Shown: piece by piece, positions 30,658 to 43,345 of the stretch
How the letters are laid out: every line of letters begins with the position of its first letter
Position numbering within the stretch: the first letter of the stretch is position 1
Assembly (NCBI GenBank): GCA_025201765.1
Contig: MU623377.1
Span: 62,001-126,000 of the forward strand
Direction: 5' to 3'
Length of the DNA stretch: 64,000 nt
Source: Daldinia sp. FL1419
Lineage: Eukaryota > Ascomycota > Sordariomycetes > Xylariales > Hypoxylaceae
Made by a program: the position numbers and the translations under genes
Notes under the pieces: generated by a model
Seen by the model: only the letters and a program-made list of their open reading frames with translations
What the model was told of the DNA's origin: nothing
Database searches by the model: none

Positions 30658-33600
30658 ATGAGTTACGGCAAGAAAGATGAAGATGCCGACCTCGGCCTGG
30701 TCAAGGTCGACCGTACTCAAGTTTTCCAAGAAGGTAAGTTTTAATTCAATTCGGCATCCAAATTCCCCCCCTAGCTGCTCGTCCACTCCGCTACACGGTC
30801 TACGTGATGGTTACGTGATGGTCTACGTGGTGTTTTATACAGTCTGCACGATAGCATTGCTAAATAACAACAAGCTCGATTATTCAACAGTTCACCAATC
30901 CAACCGCGAAGATGTCGCATTCTCCTAACAAAGATCGCTCTCTTATTATATACCGGCGAGAAGTTCCCGACGAACGAAGCCACGACCCTCTTCTTCGGTA
31001 TCTCGAAGCTATTCCAGAACAAGGATGCCAGCTTACGACAGATGGTTCACCTTGTTATCAAGGAGATTGCCAACTCGGCAGAAGATATCATCATGGTTAC
31101 GAGTACCATAATGAAAGATACCGGTGGTAGCACGGATGCGATTTACAGACCTAATGCCATACGAGCCCTGTGTCGCATTATCGACGTGAGCCAAATGCAG
31201 AATACCAGCTTCTTTACTCCCCTTTGCTGATGCCTTACAGGCGACAACCGTCCAATCGATCGAGCGTGTGATGAAGACTGCGATAGTCGACAAGAACCCT
31301 TCGGTATCTTCCGCCGCCCTCGTATCTTCCTACCATCTCCTCCCTATCGCTAAGGACGTTGTTCGACGATGGCAATCCGAGACTCAGGAGGCCGCTGCCT
31401 CAACCAAGTCCTCAGGTGGCTTCTCCCTCGGCTTTTCGTCATCTTCCGCCTCGCTCCCAGTTAATAACTCCACCATGACCCAATACCACGCCATTGGTCT
31501 CCTATACCAGATACGATCTCACGATAGGATGGCTTTGGTTAAGATGGTGCAACAGTTTGGCGCCGCTGGTGCTGTCAAGAGCCCTGCCGCTATAGTAATG
31601 CTGGTCAGGCTGGCCGCGCAATTGGCTGAGGAAGACCAATCGCTCAGGAAGCCCATGATGCAGCTACTAGACGGCTGGTTAAGACATAAGAGCGAGATGG
31701 TCAATTTCGAGGCAGCCAAGGCAATCTGCGATATAAGAGACGTAACGGATGCCGAAGTTACCCAGGCCGTTCATGTTCTACAGCTATTCCTCTCTTCGCC
31801 CCGTGCCGTAACCAAGTTTGCCGCCCTTCGAATCCTACACAACTTCGCTTCGTTCAAGCCGCAAGCTGTCAACGTTTGCAACCCGGATATCGAGGCGCTC
31901 ATCTCCAACAGCAACCGATCGATCGCCACGTTCGCTATTACCACGCTTCTCAAGACCGGCAACGAAGCAAGTGTAGATAGGCTGATGAAGCAAATCTCCG
32001 GATTTATGTCGGAAATCACGGACGAATTCAAGATTACCATCGTCGAGGCCATCCGGACTTTGTGCCTCAAGTTCCCCAGCAAGCAAGCTGGCATGCTTTC
32101 TTTCTTGAGCGGTATCCTACGCGACGAGGGTGGCTACGAGTTCAAGAGGGCTGTGGTAGAAAGCATGTTCGATCTCATCAAGTTCGTGCCAGATTCTAAG
32201 GAGGATGCTCTGGCCCACCTCTGCGAATTTATCGAAGACTGCGAGTTTACGAAGTTGGCCGTTCGCATCCTTCATTTACTGGGTTTGGAGGGACCCAAGA
32301 CTTCCCAACCTACTAAGTACATCCGATATATCTACAACCGTGTCGTTCTAGAGAACGCCATTGTGAGGGCCGCGGCCGTAACCGCCCTAGCCAAGTTCGG
32401 TGTAGGCCAGAAAGACCCCGAAGTCAAGCGTAGCGTCGACGTTTTGTTGACTAGGTGCTTGGATGACGTGGATGATGAAGTCCGTGACCGTGCTGCTCTC
32501 AACCTGAGGTTAATGCACGAGGAAGATGACTTGGGTGAACGCTTCATCAAGAACGGTAAGCACGTTACAGTTTCTTATATGCGGTTTAAAAAGCTAATCA
32601 GGGATACAGAGAACATGTTCTCACTACCTTACTTCGAACACCAGCTCGTTATGTATGTAACATCAGATGATAAGTCAGCCTTCGAGACTCCGTTCGACAT
32701 CAGCCAGATCCCGGTTGTCACTCGGGAGCAAGCAGATGCCGAGGACCGCACGAAGAAGCTCACGGCCACTACGCCATCCCTCAAACCGCCAAAGACAGGC
32801 CCTACCAAGGCAGCACCCACCGGCGCGGAGGCGCAAGCTTCGGCTGTCGCCGCTGCGCAGAAGTACGCCCAAGAGCTTATGGCAATCCCAGAAATGAAGG
32901 AATTTGGCAGTGTTCTCAAGTCGTCCTCTATTGTTGAATTGACCGAGGCTGAGACTGAATACGTCGTAACAGTCGTCAAGCACATCTTCAAGGAGCACAT
33001 TGTACTCCAGTACGAAGTCAAGAATACCCTTCCAGCCACAGTTCTCGAGAATGTGTCAGTAGTCGCAACACCCTCCGACGAGGAAGAACTCGAGGAGGTG
33101 TTCATTATCCAGGCCGAAAAACTCCCCACGGACGAGCCCGGAAAGATTTACGTGGCATTCAAGAAGGCAAACGGCGAGGGATCTTTACCCACTGCTACCT
33201 TCTCTAACATTCTCAAGTTTACAAGCAAAGAAATCGACCCTACTACCAATGAGCCTGAAGAGGCGGGCTACGAGGATGAGTATGAGGTATCAGACTTTGA
33301 TCTTTCTGGTAGCGATTACGTGATACCCACGTTCGCAGGTAACTTCAATCACGTGTGGGAGCAAGTTGGTGCGGCTGGCGAGGAGGCTGAGGAGACAATG
33401 CAGCTATCCGGCGTGAGCAGCATCGCAGGTACGTATATATTTTATCGGTCTAAGATGCCAGCAGTGCTAACGTTAGATCTCAGACGCTACGGAGCAGCTG
33501 ATCAAGGCGCTCTCGTTGCAACCACTAGAGGGTACAGATGTACCGGTAAACCAGACGACGCATCAACTGAAGCTGTTGGGCAAGACGGTCAACGGCGGAA

Positions 33601-33716
33601 GGGTTGTAGCAAACGTCAGGATGGCGTACTCGTCGAAATCGGGAGTAACAACCAAGATTATAGTTCGCAGCGAGGAGGAGAACGTTGCCGCCATGGTTGT
33701 GGCGTCCGTCGCGTAA
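30658..33716 (+). CDS. SEC21: Coatomer (COPI) gamma subunit Sec21, four exons
   Basis: Model: join(30658..30733, 30875..31185, 31241..33428, 33484..33716), 935 residues. Exon 1 is MSYGKKDEDADLGLVKVDRT; exon 2 gives ARLFNSSPIQPRRCRILLTK and LYTGEKFPTNEATTLFFGIS; exon 3 carries the adaptin-like alpha-solenoid (YHLLPIAKDVVRRW, AAKAICDIRDV, a flexible linker rich in Ala/Thr/Pro near residues 620-660) and the start of the appendage. Exon 4 completes the appendage domain with LEGTDVPVNQTTHQLKLLGK and ends RSEEENVAAMVVASVA. Gamma-COP forms the F-subcomplex with beta, delta and zeta and binds cargo and Arf-GAP in Golgi-to-ER transport. Intron 1 uses an unusual ACAACAAG acceptor; introns 2 and 3 are standard. 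An essential housekeeping gene. Confidence 0.95.
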
Positions 33717-34751
33717 TAATGATGGTTTCTGGAAAGGCGTTTCTGCAAAAAATGACGAGCGATGTCCTTTCGGTTTTGAGGGTTACCTTATGCATATTAC
33801 TAGAGAATTGAGATAGGAGAAAGGAGGGGGGTAGTTTAGTAGGGGAGGGGATAGCAAGACTCGTGCGATCCCAGACGAAATGAGGACGGAGTCATCCCGT
33901 GTTTATAGGACGAGTAAAGAAGAAATTACGGTAACCTTTTTCGAGTGCGAGAACGAACCTGAGAGGTTGAACCCGAATAGGTATGATGAATCGACTAGTA
34001 TAATACGTTTTGAACCTTGAGTTGTCCTTGCTTCTTATGAATTGATATGGTCAAGTCGAGTGATTCGCCTTTGTGGGTGTGGTACCTATAGGCCCCCATA
34101 CTATACATCGCTACTTCCACGTATAAGAGTAAGTACTTAGGTACGTATTTAATTTACGCGTTGCACACGAGACGCAATCCCCCGTCAAGTTCGTCCGTTA
34201 GCTGCTCACGTTAATTGAATTTACTGGGAGGTACCTACCCGCCTATTGGCAGCTACCTCTGAGCGGTAGCTACACTGCGATAGAAGGTACGTTTCTGTAA
34301 ACTTCTAGCTCTGAAAATGGATCCTAGGCACATGTAGATATTGGATGCATGGGATGCACACAATGACGTTTTCCCCATCTTTTTTTTATTCCATGCCCTA
34401 GCAACAAGCCAACTCATCTTTTTGTTTTTTCTTAATTTTCTCTCTCGTCTTTCGTTAGTAAAAGACTGTCTACGCATAATAGTATTAATTCACTGTTAGA
34501 CGATTTAGTTCGTCCTTTGATCTTCGACGACGTTTCGGTAATAAAGGGGACGCTTTTTTTTCCTTTATATTGTTCTCCCCCCTCCCGGTCCGAAGGCGTT
34601 GTCCTTTGTTATCCGGATTCCGGGCCAGCTACGTATCGATCATTCAATACGGGGGATATAGCAACAGCTCGGCTTGTGCGAGATCGATTGGACATCTAAT
34701 TTCTTGGACTACAACGGAATAGCTGGGGAATAGTAGCATAAAACCGCCAAG
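33717..34751. other. Intergenic; SEC21 3' end and promoter of the phosphotransferase gene
   Basis: It contains T-rich tracts near 34,381-34,387 and 34,553-34,562 and several TAC/GTA motifs near 34,130-34,150. Two short ORFs (34253-34477 minus, 34517-34699 plus) are not supported. Confidence 0.5.
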
Positions 34752-36163
34752 ATGGTCTACGTACGACAGGAATTCCTGCCGAATCTAAAGGCGTACAAGT
34801 ACTCGGGCGTCGACCATTCGTTGACGTCCAAGTACATCTTGAAGCCCTTTTACACCAATTTCGTCATCAAGTGCTTCCCTATGTCCATGGCCCCGAACCT
34901 CATCACTTTGACGGGTTTCATGTTCATCGTCGCCAATTTCTTTACGCTGCTATGGTATAACCCGACCCTCGACCAAGACTGCCCCTCGTGGGTCTACTAC
35001 TCGTGGGCCGTTGGCCTGTTCCTCTATCAGACTTTTGATGCGGTGGATGGTACGCAAGCGTATGTGCTGTGCCAGAGCTATCTGGAGCTACCCGGAGCTA
35101 TCTGGAACTATTCTCCCCATTACGGATAGGAACAGCTAGCTAATTGACGTCTTACAGACGACGAACCAGACAAAGCGGCCCCCTCGGCGAGCTCTTCGAC
35201 CACGGCGTCGACGCTCTTAACACTTCTCTCGAATGTCTCATCTTCGCTGCTTCGCAGAACATGGGACAGAGCTGGTACACCGTCGCTACGCTGTTCGCCT
35301 GTACGTAAAATCCAGACCCTTCAATTCTTTTACCTTCGCCAGTAAGCTAACCAACTACCTTCTCAACAGCCCTCCAGACTTTCTACGTTCAGACTTGGGA
35401 GGAATACCACACCGGCACTCTCACGCTAGGCATTGTCAACGGCCCCGTCGAAGGCATCTTGATTATCGTGTTCGTGTACGCGCTGACGGGGTACATGGGC
35501 GGCGCCTCCTTCTGGCAGCAATCCATGCTCGAGACCCTGCATGTCCCCAAGTCCCTCGGCATCCCCGAGTACTTGTACAACCTGTCCTTCACTCAGTGGT
35601 ACATGGCCCAGGGCACCGTCGTTATGGTCTTCAACACGGTCGAGAGCGCGCGTAACGTTATTCGGGCTCGTCGTGCTCGCGGTGACCGCAGCCGTTGGGC
35701 TCTGCTGGGCCTGCTACCGTTCGGTAGTATTTGGGCCCTGGTTGTGGCCTATTTGTACCTCCAGCCCGTGATCCGCACCCAGCATCTCGTACCTTTCGCC
35801 GTATTCGCCGGTCTTATCAACGCATACAGCGTTGGCCAGGTCATTACAGCACACTTGGTCAAGCTGCCCTTCCCCTACTGGAACATCCTAGCTCTACCCC
35901 TAGCCTACGGCGTCGTCGATTCCCTCGGGCCCGTCCTCCAATCCCACTTCGGTTGGGCTTCAGGCTGGCCCAGCGCCCTCGGAGACGGCGTATACCAAGT
36001 CGCCTTCATGTTTTGTATGCTGGGCGTAGCAATTGGTGTCTATGGATCTTTTGTCGTCGATGTGATTGTTACCATCTGCGATTACTTGGATATCTGGTGT
36101 CTTACGATTAAGCACCCGTACGTCGAAGTCGAGGAACACGCCAACGGAAAGAAGGCGAATTAG
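34752..36163 (+). CDS. Aminoalcohol phosphotransferase (choline/ethanolamine phosphotransferase, CPT1/EPT1 family)
   Basis: Model: join(34752..35059, 35158..35300, 35370..36163), 414 residues. Splicing out intron 1 assembles the catalytic CDP-alcohol phosphotransferase motif DG(x)2AR(x)8G(x)3D(x)3D: DGTQARRTRQSGPLGELFDH followed by GVD, half on each exon. The protein starts MVYVRQEFLPNLKAYKYSGV, a conserved membrane-surface segment, and has several hydrophobic spans (near PNLITLTGFMFIVANFFTLL, LGLLPFGSIWALVVAYLYL and the C-terminal half). It transfers phosphocholine or phosphoethanolamine from a CDP-alcohol to diacylglycerol in the ER, the last Kennedy-pathway step. Sequence alone does not tell whether choline or ethanolamine is preferred. 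Intron 2 is 69 bases, GTACGT to AACAG. The length is normal. Confidence 0.93.
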
Positions 36164-38009
36164 GGGTTGAGCGGGCGGATACGGATAGTACTACAGGAAG
36201 AGGAGGGGTGACGAATAGGACATCATGATAATAAAACGCATCATTTTAGATCCTGGAATCTAGAAACAGATGCTCTTATTGCTTCTGCAGGAGCGGAGTG
36301 TTCCGATTCGGGCGTTTCTATTTTGCTTGGTTGGGAAGGGTGTACGGCATAACGAGTAATTCAATGGAGCTGATGAAAAACTATTAAGGCTAGGGACGGA
36401 GAGACGAAAAGGCAAGGGGAGGGGGAGGGGGGGATATTCGTTTGAGATAATGGTGAACGATGACCAAGTGCTGGGCGTCTTTTATGTCTACTTCTTATGC
36501 TCCGCTCTGTTATTTCATGGTTATGCTATTTTACGTTTTATTCTTGGGACGAGCTTTTTGAGATATTATGCATGTATGTACCTATTTATATGGTTTGATA
36601 TACCCCTTGGATGAGATGATATACCTAAGATGGGATGGAAAGGGGGGGAGGACTTTGGTACTATATATTAACCTCTTTATTTACCTACGTTTGATTCCGG
36701 TTGGGCTATACGGCGAATGCCTCAGTGCCCGGAACTTAATCTAAGAAACGGGGTTTGCCAAATCCTAGACTTGGATCCAGGTACATCCAGTCTCGTAGAC
36801 TCGAATTACAGGAGACTTTGCGCGCTAGCCATTGCCTGTGGTTGAATTGGCAAGTAAGTACTCTTTAGTCCCTGGGGAAAGGGGGGCTCGCGATATACGC
36901 ATCGTGCTCCTATTCTTGCCTAGATGGCGTCACGCACAATACAAGGCAATCTAGAACAACGACTAAAAGGGAGATCATAGACAAGGTTAAAGATGTTTAT
37001 CTTCTAGTTCAACCGCACCGCACCACACCTAGATAGGTACAACAACAGCAACAAGCCTCCCCCTCTTCAACCCTTCCCCCCCAAGAACGTACATTACAAC
37101 AACAAAGAGACAAGACGAAAGAAAAAAAAAACCAAATCCCGTCTCAAATGCAGCAATAGCCCCGTAGAAGCTGTATCCGTATAATAGATGGACAGATAAA
37201 TGGTCATAGGTAGGTAGGTATACGATATATATAACCCAACCTCGTCCCCATCCCCATCCCTAGCCCTAGCCAGCCAGCCAGCCTCCCTAACTGTTGAACA
37301 GCAGACCAGGTACGTAGATAAACGTAGATGTAGATGTAGATATAGATATAGATATATAAGCATTGAGCCACGGCGATAAAAAGAAGGGGCAAGAAAAGAG
37401 TATTTGGTAGGTATTTGGAACGAGTTGGGTTGGTGGTGGGGGGAAAAAAAATATTCGTAAAAATCTCCTTGTATCCCTTCCCTCTTGGTGATATAATAAA
37501 TATAAAAAGTATAAAAATAAAAATAAAATAAAAGCATTCACCGGTCCCCTTTGCAATAAGATAACCCTTCCGGCCAGAAACTCCCCGACCATGTTTGAGT
37601 TTGGTTTCGTCCTCTATATCATTCCCCTGAGTCGTCACCTCCGCGCGCGCGAGCCTTGCCCGGTACCTGGTCCTCGGTTCCCTTTTCAGTTGGTCGTCGA
37701 TTTGGGGGTCAAGGAGCAGTATCCGTTCCTATACTTACTAGGAGGTCTCGAGCGCTTCGATCGTGACATGCTCGTCCATTCATCGATGCTCCGTACGTTA
37801 CCCGCCCGTCCCCTCGTCCGCCAATTTACAAAACCGAGATCGTTTTTTCCCGTGGTACCCGGTGCGCCATCGTGGTCTCATGTACCTCTTTCTCCGCTTA
37901 TTCGGAAGCAGCTGATTTCTTCCCCGCCATGGAGAGTCTTATAGCCATCCCTCTCTCCGTGGCGCCATTCCCCACCGACATCTCCCATGTCGAATTCCAA
38001 CGTAGTCCC
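36164..38009. other. Convergent 3' region between phosphotransferase and bZIP genes
   Basis: 1.85 kb without a supportable gene. It holds G-runs near 36,416-36,432, TAGGTAGGTAGG near 37,207-37,218, and a GTAGAT/ATAGAT tract at about 37,323-37,359. The ORFs at 37094-37638 (minus) are low-complexity readings of these repeats, and 37591-37944 (plus) lies in the likely bZIP 3' UTR. Confidence 0.5.
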
Positions 38010-39177
38010 TCATAATAACTCGTCGCTACCACTTGCAACACTTTCCACGATGGCTTGCAGGATGACACGTTCCTCGAACACGGGGCCTTGTCCGTCGCAC
38101 TTGGCTTGGGATTTTAGCCGTAAGCTCACGTCGCCGACATCGACCCTACCCTGCTTAAATAACTCGTGATTGATGATGTAATCCCACGTAGCACCCGCAG
38201 CCAAGAGGCGCTCGCCGCCAGACTCGACTATGCGGTGACTCGGGGTCTTGTTAGTGTGGTTCTGGAGGAGGTCCGAGTAGAAGTCCGTGGGGTTGTACTG
38301 CATTGGACCTGTGGTCGTCGGGGCTGGAGGCGACAGGGAACCGTTCTGAGCGTGGACGTTGGACGTGGCGCGCAGAATCTCGTTCTCGGTGCTCATCTTC
38401 TGCAGGTCGCGTTTCAACTTTTCGTTCTCGCTGGCCGTCTGATGCTGCTGTGCTTCCAAGCTAGCTAACTTAGCTTCGAGATCCTTAACATGTCGTTCTT
38501 TGCGTTCTCGGAATGCGCGCTGACTAGGAACCAACATAATGTTAGTCAAACACCAAAAATCTTTCGATATTAATCTATCACACGTTGGACCGTCCCTCCA
38601 ATTCTAAATTTCGGGGGTTACTCACGCGGCCCGGTTTTGCGCTTTCCGGCGAGATTGGGCAGGCGTTAAATCGTCGTCATCCGAATTGGATGCGGTCTGT
38701 CTGTTTGCATCGGGATCCGGTTTAGCCATGGGTAGTATATCGGCCTGATTGCTCTTCACACCCGAAACACCATTCACTTGGGATTGGTTTTGACCAGTCT
38801 GACCGCTCTGACCGCTCTGGCCGTGTATGGGATGCGTCGGGGGTGTAGGCGGGCCGGGAGGGCCGGGGAAGGCCTGGGGTTGCTGATTGAATTGGGCATA
38901 CGGCTCAAAATTCTGTTGAAAGTGATCACTATTCTGGAAGCCATCGTAAACATCCTGAATGACGTAGGGAGATCAGCGCTCCATTTTCTAGGCAAGGCGA
39001 CATAGAACCCTACACTAAAAACTGAAACAAAGCAAAGGCACGGGATACACTAACATGTGGAGAGTGGTTGTTGAACTCGTCGGATGCGGCTGAGTTGGAA
39101 TGAGACGGGGTCAAGGGAGGAATCCCGATAAAGTGATAGGGATGAGCTCCACCGTAGAACGGATGTGAGAAATCCAT
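38010..39177 (-). CDS. bZIP transcription factor of the fungal Pap1/KapC type, three exons
   Basis: Model: complement(38010..38523, 38626..38954, 39055..39177), 321 residues. Exon 1 starts MDFSHPFYGGAHPYHFIGIP. Exon 2 carries a Q/P/G-rich region and ends in the basic region, which is assembled across intron 2 as QSRRKAQNRAAQRAFRERKE; a leucine-zipper heptad region follows (about 60 residues, KDLEAKLASLEAQ...). The C-terminal conserved block reads WDYIINHELFKQGRVDVGDV and QGPVFEERVILQAIVESVA. The QNRAAQRAFRERKE basic region is typical of AP-1-like fungal bZIPs (Pap1 subfamily, recognising TTAC-containing sites); the lack of a cysteine-rich C-terminal domain argues against a redox-controlled Yap1 and for the KapC/Fcr3 branch. 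It is probably nuclear; targets unknown. Confidence 0.88.
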
Positions 39178-41272
39178 CTTCTTGACTTGAAAAAGACTTG
39201 ATCGTGAGAATATCTACTATACGATATGCCACGATGTGCAGAAAAACAAGAGCGTCTGTGGACGTTGCGAAGAAGTGTAGGAGAAGTGGAAAAGAGACCT
39301 GCACGGCGAGACCGGCGGTTCGATGGTGTTATTACTCGCCTCTCCCAGTAATACGTCCAAAGAGAGCTGCTGATGGATGGTTCAAGTAAACGGAGGGGGG
39401 GGTCAATACAAGGTCCAGGGGTGCCTCTCTTTTGGTTTGGCCGTTCCCGAACACAGGGGAGGCTTGCTAATCTACCCAGATCTGCGTAGCGTGCTTGGGA
39501 TTGACACAAAGTTGGCAGCACAGCAGATCAGACGGTCAGATAAATTCTTGATATCAGGCAAAGTTTTAGGTAGGTAGACGAAAGCCAAAAGGTCTCATCG
39601 TCGCTTTTGTGTGTCCCTGCTCCGTGCTTCGTGCTTTGTGCTTCGTGCTTCGGCTTCCCGGTGGAAATACAGTCGAGGGAATATTGGAAAAGCAACGGGG
39701 AATATGTATCCTTAAGCCTTCTACGTCTTCCAGGACCACAGAAATAAGAGGAGACCATCTTACTAATTTTGGCAATATGCGATGTTCCTTCGGTTGAGGT
39801 GGCAAATAGGAATCACCTATTTCATCTCCACAGACGGGAAGGGTGGATTGTCCCGTACCCAAACTCGTCTAGGTTAGGTTAGAGGGGGGATGTTGAAATG
39901 GCCCTGTCGACTTTTTCTTTTTCTTTTTTTTTTCTTTTTTTAAATGTACCGCCTGCATGTCCCACGCCACCCGCCGTTCCTAGAACATTCCGTGGTGATT
40001 CGACAAAACCCCAAACTAGTGTATAGCGATAGGGGTGACAAACGAGTGTTCGTCTTGAGGGCGAACCTTGCGAACCTTAGATTAATGGCCTTGCCATTCA
40101 TTCAGACCCTTCTTGCATTTATAGTGTAGTTGAATACCCCAATTTCCATTGGGCAGCAGCGTATACAAAACAAGCCAATATATGCTTGCTATATTGCTCA
40201 ATCATCGGCGATGACGAGACTTTGGGGGGGGCCACTAACCTAATAAAAGACACTCGTGGTTGAAGTAGACCATAGCTGGGTTTTTCCCGCAAATTTTTCG
40301 ACCCTTTGCACGCCTTGGAATCCTTCATAACTGCCTCTTTTTAACTTACATATGCTTCTTACACCCCTCCGAGACCCAGAGAGAACCAGTGTTTGAGGTA
40401 CTTCGGTCGTCAGCTGCACTTCCGCTGGGTTGCGTAGGCCGTTCGACGACAGGCATAGTTGACATGCGGGATTGTACGGCCATTGCATCTTTCTCGCGGC
40501 CAATCATCGCCGGAGGATCAACTTCTCCGCCAGAAACAGGTAGCCTCTACTCTCGATAGTAGCACATTACACACACTGACGTTAGACAGTGTTTCCACTA
40601 GAGTCCCCCCTCAAACTGCTGACGGTGTCTGCAGCTGAGGCGGTATAGATCGAGGATTGTAAGGTCTCGATCCTCCACAGCCACCGTTTCTCACCCCGAC
40701 AGTTGATAGTGGGAGATGGCCGGATCCTAGTCTTTTTCGAGCACCATGCGATTACAGACATCCCCGAAAATAGTAGGCGCAGACATAGAGCGCCTACAAG
40801 CCCTTATCCGGACCCCCTTGGCGTGTTCAAAAAAATTTCCAATGCCGACCAAGAAGCGAAGAAATGAAACAGCCAGGTTTTCTGCTACTCATCAATACTC
40901 CTAGAAATGATAAGCTTAACGCGTACCACAGGACGTAATCCACAAAACTAATTGACTTTTACACGTAGTAGACGATACCCAACATATCTGAAGTCTGATG
41001 ACACCGCAAATGTATTGTTTCCCATATGGGTTACGTTCGGTCTTGTTCTTGTAAGTCGTGTTACATCGAGGCGACCTCCGTAATGTGACTTGGGAAGCCA
41101 ATAGCGCATCTATATCATATTAGCCAGCGCAATAGTTGATTGCCGTTCAACAGCATACCGGTTTACCTAAAGCCCCATGCGTATGCCATCACGTGCATTG
41201 TTGTTACCGAGTTATTCTACCTACTCGCATTTTCGAGGAAGCGCACCCAGTGAGAGAATCCCAGAAGCCAGT
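39178..41272. other. Long upstream region of the bZIP gene
   Basis: It has a GTGCTTC/GTGCTTT tandem at 39,623-39,651, a CT/T-rich run near 39,914-39,941 and a small hairpin (GATCGAG...CTCGATC) near 40,650-40,674. ORFs on both strands are short and unsupported. It may contain the bZIP 5' leader and regulatory sites. Confidence 0.45.
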
Positions 41273-41737
41273 TCACATCCCGCGACATCCAGAAATAGCT
41301 GGAGCTAACGTAGGAACCTTAGGGTCACTATCCAAGACTTTCGAGACGAGGTGATATCGCGTTTGGAGAACTTGGGGTAACACTGCTCCCCCTTTGGCCT
41401 CCGTAAGGGGGTTGTAGAGAATGGGGCGGTGATTCTCACCTACCGCCGAGTGAATCTGGACTCTGGACGGCACTCATGATATTGTGGAGTCTGGTCCAGT
41501 TCGCCGCTAGGGCGCGCGTAATCATACGTCGATTAGTAAACCCAGTCGATCTTGGGCGATATCAGAAAGGTCGAAATTGACCTTGGGACCGAAGAACCAG
41601 CCCGCTGGTAGCAAAGTATGGGCCAGGCAAGCTTTTATGTCGAAACCATCAGCCCAAATATGTTTGCGATAGACCAAACAATAGCGAATGATATAAGGGC
41701 GTTTCCTAAACAGGAAATCTCTCTCATTCCTCGTTAC
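41273..41737 (-). CDS. Unrecognised protein fragment: two exons, partial or relic
   Basis: A minus-strand frame open from 41737 encodes RDFLFRKRPYIIRYCLVYRK, HIWADGFDIKACLAHTLLPA and GWFFGPKVNFDLSDIAQDRL. A GTATGA donor at 41527 and a GTCCAG acceptor ending at 41456 define a 72-base intron that would skip all intervening stops. The next exon (41455-41273) continues in frame with IHSAVGENHRPILYNPLTEA and VLPQVLQTRYHLVSKVLDSD. No start codon or upstream exon could be found; a TGA stands just before 41737. I do not recognise the family. It may be the 3' end of a decayed gene. That two blocks with protein-like composition join through plausible splice sites is the whole case for it. Confidence 0.33.
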
Positions 41738-43345
41738 TCAGGTATGGACTGATGAGAAGTTTGCCTTGTAGTATGAGCGCTCGAAATAAACGAATAGGTC
41801 AATTAGCAAGCATCACTCTCTTTTATACGTATTTTCGCCGAGATTATGCATTCGTTATTATTCCCTCATGTCGGATGAAAGAACAGTGAACATATCAGGG
41901 GTGGAGCCTTGCAAGTATCTAGACATACGTCTAACCCTCCATTCGCCATATAGTGCCAACAGTGAAATAATTGTATGATGGATGAAATCCCGGAAGAAAG
42001 AAGTATAGCTCGTATTATTTAGGTGTCCGTCACAATCGAATATGTCTCGAAACCCTCTCAACGATAGGAAATGAGAGCGGAATCAAGAGCAACGCAACGG
42101 AAGTAACCCAGACAAGTTACAGGAAATCCGTTTATCGTCCAAGTCTTTGGTTGGTATCTCCACCAAACGACGTTATCATAATTTTATATATACCGGTCTA
42201 TTCGTACGACCTACATAGGTAGGTAGGTAGGTAGGTACCTAGGTAAGCAAATAAGACACAAGAAGTAGGTAGACCACAGCTGACAACTCATAAAGAATAA
42301 AATTCAAGAAAAACAGAGTGAATGGGATGAACGAGGGAAGCGTGCCTGCAATGTTGAATGCCCGAAATATATACCTAGGTACCTACTTACCCATATACCT
42401 ATATATATAGGTATATATATATGAATAAGGTATATAATCGAGGGATGGGATGGGATGGGATGGGCTGTTCCGTCCGAAGTAATTGGATTTGCTTTCCGGT
42501 ACATAATCCGTGGGTAGTTCACAAAGTTGCCCGTACAGACGAAAGGTAATTTTTATCTGATGCTTCTTATTGTTTGCACCCAGAGGTCTAGATTAGTCGC
42601 ACCTGGAATATTTAGAGTGTCTGGAAATACCTGTGGCCAAGATACATGTAATGAGGACGGATCTTTCCACTTTCAAGATGCTTTAGGATGTAGCTGGTAC
42701 AAGAAAACGTACAAGACTTAGTAGGCAGGTACATTCGCGCTTGCAACTTCCTCTAACCCCCTAACTTTGGCTGTGCTTTCCTATTTGAGCACTGGCGAGA
42801 ACCTCCTTCCCCCGGTTCCCATACACTAGTATGTACATTAGGTAGCAGCCTACGAGATACCCCATAAACACTACGATTCCATGCGAGTCTAACACTAGGG
42901 AAGTTTGATAAAGAGGAAGGAAGCAGTTTTGTTCATTCCAGAATCTCGCAGTTGCCATAATTTCTACTTGGTAGCCTTAAAAGGTACGGTTCCTGCCCAC
43001 AATCAGATAAACCTCAATTTCCAAAAATTTCTAACACATCTTTTTTTTGTCAGACCTCAACAACAATCACTACCAGCCCAGGCGCAACGAGTGAACCATC
43101 AAAGTTCCCTTATGGTTCTATACCTTCTACAACTAATGCTTAAAGGTTAAGAAAAGTAGACACTACTCCTTCTACTACTCTTATTCCCATATCCATCCAT
43201 ACCCATCATCATTTCCACCATCAACAATAATATCATCGTCATCTCACGTTTCTTTCCACTCTTTTTATTCTAGCCCACTCTCTTTCTCGACGAGTACAGA
43301 CGAGTCGTCGGCGAAAATCTCTCGTAACTTAATCGGTCAGTCACC
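41738..43345. other. Intergenic with (TAGG)n and (TGGGA)n tracts; promoter of the Q/P/H-rich protein gene
   Basis: A (TAGG)n tract lies at 42,216-42,245, a CCTAGGTACCTA tract near 42,374, alternating AT/TATA sequence at about 42,398-42,421 and a TGGGA tandem at 42,443-42,464. A pyrimidine-rich stretch with ATC/CATC repeats (43,185-43,275) precedes the next gene. No other gene. Confidence 0.5.
42216..42245. repeat. (TAGG)n tetranucleotide tract with palindromic end
   Basis: Six TAGG units run into a palindromic GGTACCTAGGTA. It is one of many such tracts in this window. Confidence 0.85.

Noticed and set aside
31241..33811. Single 847-codon ORF reading through the last SEC21 intron
   Set aside because: Its last part departs from gamma-COP; splicing at 33429-33483 restores the conserved appendage end in another frame.
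37094..37638. Overlapping minus-strand ORFs rich in Tyr, Ile and Phe
   Set aside because: They translate TATAGA/GTAGAT and AT-rich repeats in a convergent 3' region; all three frames are open for the same trivial reason.
40640..40680. Hairpin GATCGAG...CTCGATC as possible structured RNA or tRNA
   Set aside because: Only a 7-base stem, with no cloverleaf, B-box or terminator features.
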